Origin: Spirochaetaceae bacterium
GTDB taxonomy: Bacteria > Spirochaetota > Spirochaetia > Treponematales > Breznakiellaceae
Direction of reading: 5' to 3'
NCBI GenBank assembly: GCA_031256815.1
Contig: JAIRPU010000151.1
Location: 1 to 9,451, forward strand
Length of the DNA: 9,451 bases
Shown here: positions 7,168 through 9,451 of the stretch, one piece after another
Position numbering within the stretch: the stretch's first letter is position 1
Layout of the letters: each line of letters starts with the position of its first letter
Notes under the pieces: generated by a model
What the model saw: the letters and a program-made list of their open reading frames with translations, nothing else
Databases searched by the model: none
Told to the model about the DNA's origin: nothing
Made by a program: the position numbers and the translations under genes

Positions 7168-7437
7168 TTACTTTCTTAAACCTAATTCTTTAATTAAAGC
7201 GCGATAACCTTCAAGATTGATTCGCTGCATATATTTTAGAATGCGCCTTCTCTTTCCAACAAGGATAAGAAGCCCGCGCCTTCCGGAACAGTCTTTTTTA
7301 AATTGCTTACAATGTTCTGTAAGTGTTTTGATACGCTCGGTAAGGAGTGCGATTTGGACTTCCACCGCGCCCGTATCTTTGTTGTTTTTACCAAATTTTT
7401 GGGCCAAAAATACGATTTGGTCTTTTTGTAGTGACAT
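7168..7437 (-). CDS. rpsO: 30S ribosomal protein S15
   Basis: This small ribosomal subunit protein binds the central domain of 16S rRNA early in assembly. The 89 residues are exactly the usual length. Recognisable segments are the start MSLQKDQIVFLAQKFGKNNK, then DTGAVEVQIALLTERIKTLTEH, the basic SGRRGLLILVGKRRRILKYM and the final YRALIKELGLRK. The ATG at 7437-7435 is chosen because a strong AGGAG lies five bases upstream and it matches the family N terminus; the open frame beyond it (to 7536) has no S15 similarity. It is the first gene of the minus-strand operon and stands next to pnp, as in many bacteria. Confidence 0.97.
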   Translation of the reverse strand: MSLQKDQIVFLAQKFGKNNKDTGAVEVQIALLTERIKTLTEHCKQFKKDCSGRRGLLILVGKRRRILKYMQRINLEGYRALIKELGLRK

Positions 7438-7442
7438 AAAAT

Positions 7443-7447
7443 CTCCT
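7443..7447 (-). promoter_or_regulatory. Ribosome-binding site of rpsO
   Basis: AGGAG on the minus strand lies five bases before the rpsO ATG and fixes the start at 7437. It is one of only two clear Shine-Dalgarno sites before conserved genes in the window. Confidence 0.85.
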
Positions 7448-7458
7448 GTTTCGCGTAC

Positions 7459-7487
7459 AGTCTGCCTGAAAATTAAAACTCTGTCAA
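7459..7487 (-). promoter_or_regulatory. Promoter candidate for the rpsO-pnp-aroDE operon
   Basis: A perfect -35 TTGACA (7487-7482) is followed by 17 bases and a poor -10 CAGACT (7464-7459, three of six). Transcription would start near 7452, giving a leader of about 15 bases that contains the AGGAG site. The weak -10 box lowers confidence, but position and spacing fit well. Confidence 0.5.
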
Positions 7488-7515
7488 TAGTCCGCCTCAG
7501 GGCATGGTTTGCGTG

Positions 7516-7552
7516 TTCACCGCTTACAGGACACACTGTTTATACTGTAAAC
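7516..7552 (+). promoter_or_regulatory. Promoter/operator candidate for the DUF1848 gene
   Basis: TATACT (7541-7546) is a good -10 box. The best -35 is TTCACC (7516-7521) at a long 19-base spacing. The -10 box sits within an inverted repeat, GTTTA (7538-7542) and TAAAC (7548-7552), which could be an operator. It lies in the 168-base divergent region between rpsO and the DUF1848 gene. Confidence 0.3.
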
Positions 7553-7568
7553 TTACGCTGGAGGTTAG

Positions 7569-7598
7569 ATGCGGCGCAAAGGGCGCCTGTATTTTTAA
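7569..7598 (+). CDS. Nine-codon leader ORF upstream of the DUF1848 gene
   Basis: GGAGG at 7560-7564, four bases before ATG 7569, is the only strong ribosome-binding site upstream of the DUF1848 gene. The ORF encodes MRRKGRLYF and stops at TAA 7596-7598, seven bases before the GTG start of the DUF1848 gene, which has no site of its own. Ribosomes could terminate and reinitiate. It contains a five-pair GC hairpin (GGCGC 7573-7577 with GCGCC 7583-7587) followed by TGTATTTTT, which is weakly terminator-like. Whether it is translated is inference. Confidence 0.35.
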   Translation: MRRKGRLYF

Positions 7599-7605
7599 TA
7601 ATATT

Positions 7606-8526
7606 GTGATTATCAGCGCAAGCAGAAGAACCGACATTCCTGCATACTATTCCGAATGGTTTTTTAACCGCATAAAAGAGCGTTTTGTTTATATACGTAA
7701 TCCTGTAATACGCCAAATAAGCAAAATCAATATTGAGCCGGAACTTGTTGACTGTATAGTTTTTTGGAGCAAAAATCCGGAGCCGCTTATTTCCGGCCTT
7801 AACTTAATAAAAGAATATGCTTACTATTTTCAATTTACGCTTAATCCTTACGACAGCGATATAGAAACAGGTTCTGTTTGTAAAAATAAATTAATAGAAA
7901 CATTCAAAAAATTATCGGACGCAACCGGGCCGCAAAAAGTTATTTGGCGTTATGATCCTGTGCTTCTAAATAAAAAATATAATATTTTATATCATATAGA
8001 CAAATTTTATGAGTTTGCAGGTAAATTAAAAGGTTATGCGGAAAAAGTAACATTTAGTTTTATGGATTTTTATAAAAAAACCGAAGAAGCTGTTAAATCG
8101 CTTGGCATTAATGAAATAACAAACGAAGAAAAAAATACAATAGCCGCTAATTTTTCGCTGGCAGCCAAAGAAAATAACTTTGATATAGACAGCTGCGCGG
8201 AAGATATTGACCTTTCAAAGTATAATATCAGTCACGCAAAATGTATTGATGCAGAGTTAATTACAAAAATAACAGGAAATTGTTTTTCTGTAAAAAAAGA
8301 CAAAAACCAGAGGCATGAATGCGGCTGCGTGGAAAGCATTGATATTGGTGAATATAATTCATGTTTAAACGGCTGTGTATACTGTTACGCAAACCGAAGT
8401 CAATCTGTTTGTTGTGATAATTTTAAAACCCATAATCCTTTTTCGGCTTTACTTACCGGCGAGGCAAACAGCGGCAGTATTGTTAAAGAAAGAAAAATGC
8501 TGAGTTTGCGTGTTGTTAAATCTTAA
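7606..8526 (+). CDS. DUF1848 family protein with C-terminal cysteine cluster
   Basis: The N terminus (residues 2-15, IISASRRTDIPAYY), VDCIVFWSKNPEP and YYFQFTLNPYDSDIE are characteristic of DUF1848, a family without an assigned function. Near the C terminus is the cluster C239, C241, C253, C257, C260, the last three forming CLNGCVYCYA. This CxxxCxxC spacing is the one by which radical SAM enzymes bind a 4Fe-4S cluster, but here it lies at the C-terminal end. An iron-sulphur protein is therefore likely; radical SAM chemistry is only a suggestion. GTG 7606 is chosen because it gives the usual family N terminus and about 306 residues. The frame stays open upstream to ATG 7504, but that extension has no family resemblance and crosses the promoter candidate. 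There is no ribosome-binding site at the GTG. The gene is visibly more A+T-rich than pnp or aroDE, which could mean transfer. It is divergent from rpsO and not in an operon with its neighbours. Confidence 0.85.
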   Translation: MIISASRRTDIPAYYSEWFFNRIKERFVYIRNPVIRQISKINIEPELVDCIVFWSKNPEPLISGLNLIKEYAYYFQFTLNPYDSDIETGSVCKNKLIETFKKLSDATGPQKVIWRYDPVLLNKKYNILYHIDKFYEFAGKLKGYAEKVTFSFMDFYKKTEEAVKSLGINEITNEEKNTIAANFSLAAKENNFDIDSCAEDIDLSKYNISHAKCIDAELITKITGNCFSVKKDKNQRHECGCVESIDIGEYNSCLNGCVYCYANRSQSVCCDNFKTHNPFSALLTGEANSGSIVKERKMLSLRVVKS

Positions 8527-8602
8527 ACTTTGCTTTTTATTGCCTTCGGACATTGCTGCAATTTATAAAATACGGCTGTTGACGGAGCCTTTTTATATCC
8601 TG

Positions 8603-8631
8603 TTGAAAATAGCGCAAAAAAGTTTTACAAT
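8603..8631 (+). promoter_or_regulatory. Sigma-70-type promoter of the HD-GYP gene
   Basis: TTGAAA (8603-8608), a 17-base spacer and TACAAT (8626-8631) form a near-consensus promoter. The -10 box ends eight bases before ATG 8640, so the transcript should start at or just before the start codon. No Shine-Dalgarno sequence is present. The rest of the 8527-8639 spacer holds no gene and no convincing terminator. Confidence 0.6.
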
Positions 8632-8639
8632 AAGCCGTT

Positions 8640-9451
8640 ATGGAAGATATTGCTGAACTTGAAGTCCTTGAAGAACTTGAAGAAGCGCAGCCGCAAAATA
8701 TGCCAAATTCATCCATGGAGGAAAGCCATGGGCAGATTGACGCAAGTAAACTGCTCTCTGCGCGGCTTTTTCACGGAAGCGTATTTCCAGTATTGGTTGT
8801 AAAAAAAGACTTTACAATAATTTACGCGAATCCGGCCAGCCAGAAGTTTTTTAACGGTTTTGTGCGGCTTACAAGCAGTTTTTTCTTTGACCTTTTTGGC
8901 AAATATTTTCAAATTGATGATATACGGAATATAAGAGATTCGGTTTTAAATGGGGCAAACGGCTTTTCGTGGCGCGGGCAGGCGCAGATAAAATCACGCG
9001 ACAGGTCGACTGTATGGACGCGCGTTTATATATTTCCGGCGGGCTTAAACACAAAATCGCCTGAAGAATTTACTGTAATGTTTGACGATGTAACAGACGA
9101 AAACCGCAAATTACTGCGCGGCTTTTTTGTAAGTTTGCTTGAAGCGTCAAAGTTAAAGGATAACGATACAGGCAAACATGTTACCCGCGTAAATTATTAT
9201 TCAGAAGCGTTTGCGCGTGTGCTTTATAACAGGCATATATACAAAAATGTTGACGTTGAGTTTATCGATAATATTGCCTTCCTTGCCGCAATGCACGATG
9301 TTGGAAAAATAGGTACGCCGGATGACATACTTAATAAAGAAGGGCCGCTTTCTGATTTTGAGTGGTCGATTATGAGGGAACATACAAAAAACGGCGCCTT
9401 TTTGCTGGAAGGTTATCCAAATCCAATGGCAAAGGAAATAGCGCTGTCGCA
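8640..9451 (+). CDS. PAS domain plus HD-GYP-type phosphohydrolase, 3' end missing
   Basis: The 270 visible residues begin with an acidic, Leu/Glu-rich segment (1-16), then a polar linker. A PAS-like sensor domain follows (about 45-155, starting VFPVLVVKKDFTIIYANPAS). The HD-GYP-type domain opens at about 160: DNDTGKHVTRV (H180), then HDVGKIGTPDDILNKEG with H219, D220 and K223, and REHTKNG with H248, all expected metal or phosphate ligands. HD-GYP proteins hydrolyse cyclic di-GMP to pGpG or GMP, so this is probably a cytoplasmic signalling enzyme whose activity is set by its PAS domain. The diagnostic HHE...GYP motif lies beyond the right edge, so HD-GYP rather than plain HD is inferred from the segments seen. 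No receiver domain or membrane span is present in the visible part. ATG 8640 is chosen for its position after the promoter; Met21 and Met26 are alternatives. Confidence 0.85.
   Translation, partial: MEDIAELEVLEELEEAQPQNMPNSSMEESHGQIDASKLLSARLFHGSVFPVLVVKKDFTIIYANPASQKFFNGFVRLTSSFFFDLFGKYFQIDDIRNIRDSVLNGANGFSWRGQAQIKSRDRSTVWTRVYIFPAGLNTKSPEEFTVMFDDVTDENRKLLRGFFVSLLEASKLKDNDTGKHVTRVNYYSEAFARVLYNRHIYKNVDVEFIDNIAFLAAMHDVGKIGTPDDILNKEGPLSDFEWSIMREHTKNGAFLLEGYPNPMAKEIALS

Noticed and set aside
7438..7536. N-terminal extension of S15 to 7536
   Set aside because: The strong AGGAG and promoter candidate lie inside this stretch, and S15 proteins are 89 residues long from the downstream ATG.
7504..7605. 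N-terminal extension of the DUF1848 protein from ATG 7504
   Set aside because: The extra 34 residues do not resemble the family and cross the promoter candidate. The family N terminus begins at the GTG at 7606.
8574..8594. Possible terminator after the DUF1848 gene (GGCT, eight-base loop, AGCC, then TTTTT)
   Set aside because: The stem has only four pairs, too weak to call without 3'-end data.
9403..9415. GYP tripeptide near the right edge (LLEGYPNPMA) read as the HD-GYP signature
   Set aside because: The diagnostic GYP follows an HHE...DG segment, which is not present before this point. The real motif should lie beyond the window.

Overview
The window looks like a chromosomal stretch from a spirochaete, most likely a Treponema-like host-associated species. 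This is an inference from the mix of families, not from a marker gene. They are a DUF4421-like exported protein, a fused AroD-AroE enzyme, a DUF1848 protein, a PAS/HD-GYP signalling protein and an rpsO-pnp pair. Base composition by eye is intermediate in the conserved genes and clearly richer in A+T in the DUF4421 and DUF1848 genes. I see no tRNA, rRNA, CRISPR array, insertion sequence or phage gene.

Layout. (1) Positions 1-377, minus strand: the 5' part of a signal-peptide protein resembling DUF4421, running off the left edge. (2) 491-2652, plus strand: a tight three-gene unit of MetN-type ATPase, MetI-type permease and a DUF554 membrane protein. No substrate-binding protein (MetQ) is present, and the ATPase lacks the usual C-terminal NIL domain. 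(3) 7437 down to 2649, minus strand: a probable operon rpsO - pnp - aroDE - RluA-type pseudouridine synthase, mixing translation and RNA decay genes with the shikimate pathway. It meets the DUF554 gene tail to tail, and the two stop codons share one TTAA. (4) 7606-8526, plus strand: a DUF1848 protein divergent from rpsO, with a cysteine cluster near its C terminus. (5) 8640 to the right edge, plus strand: a PAS domain followed by an HD-GYP-type phosphohydrolase domain, cut off before its GYP motif.

Expression signals. Two starts (377 minus, 8640 plus) lack a Shine-Dalgarno sequence. Each has a good sigma-70-type promoter whose -10 box ends only 7-8 bases before the ATG, so these mRNAs are predicted to be leaderless or nearly so. 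The metN start (491) shows a weaker version of the same arrangement, with a GC palindrome inside the promoter spacer. By contrast, metI and rpsO have textbook GGAGG/AGGAG sites. A nine-codon ORF with a strong ribosome-binding site precedes the DUF1848 gene, whose own start has none. A nine-pair hairpin lies between rpsO and pnp.

Most of the window is ordinary housekeeping sequence, and I do not see a clear new defence or mobile system. The points most worth a second look are the metNI-DUF554 cassette without metQ, the DUF1848 cysteine motif and its leader ORF, and the leaderless promoter pattern.
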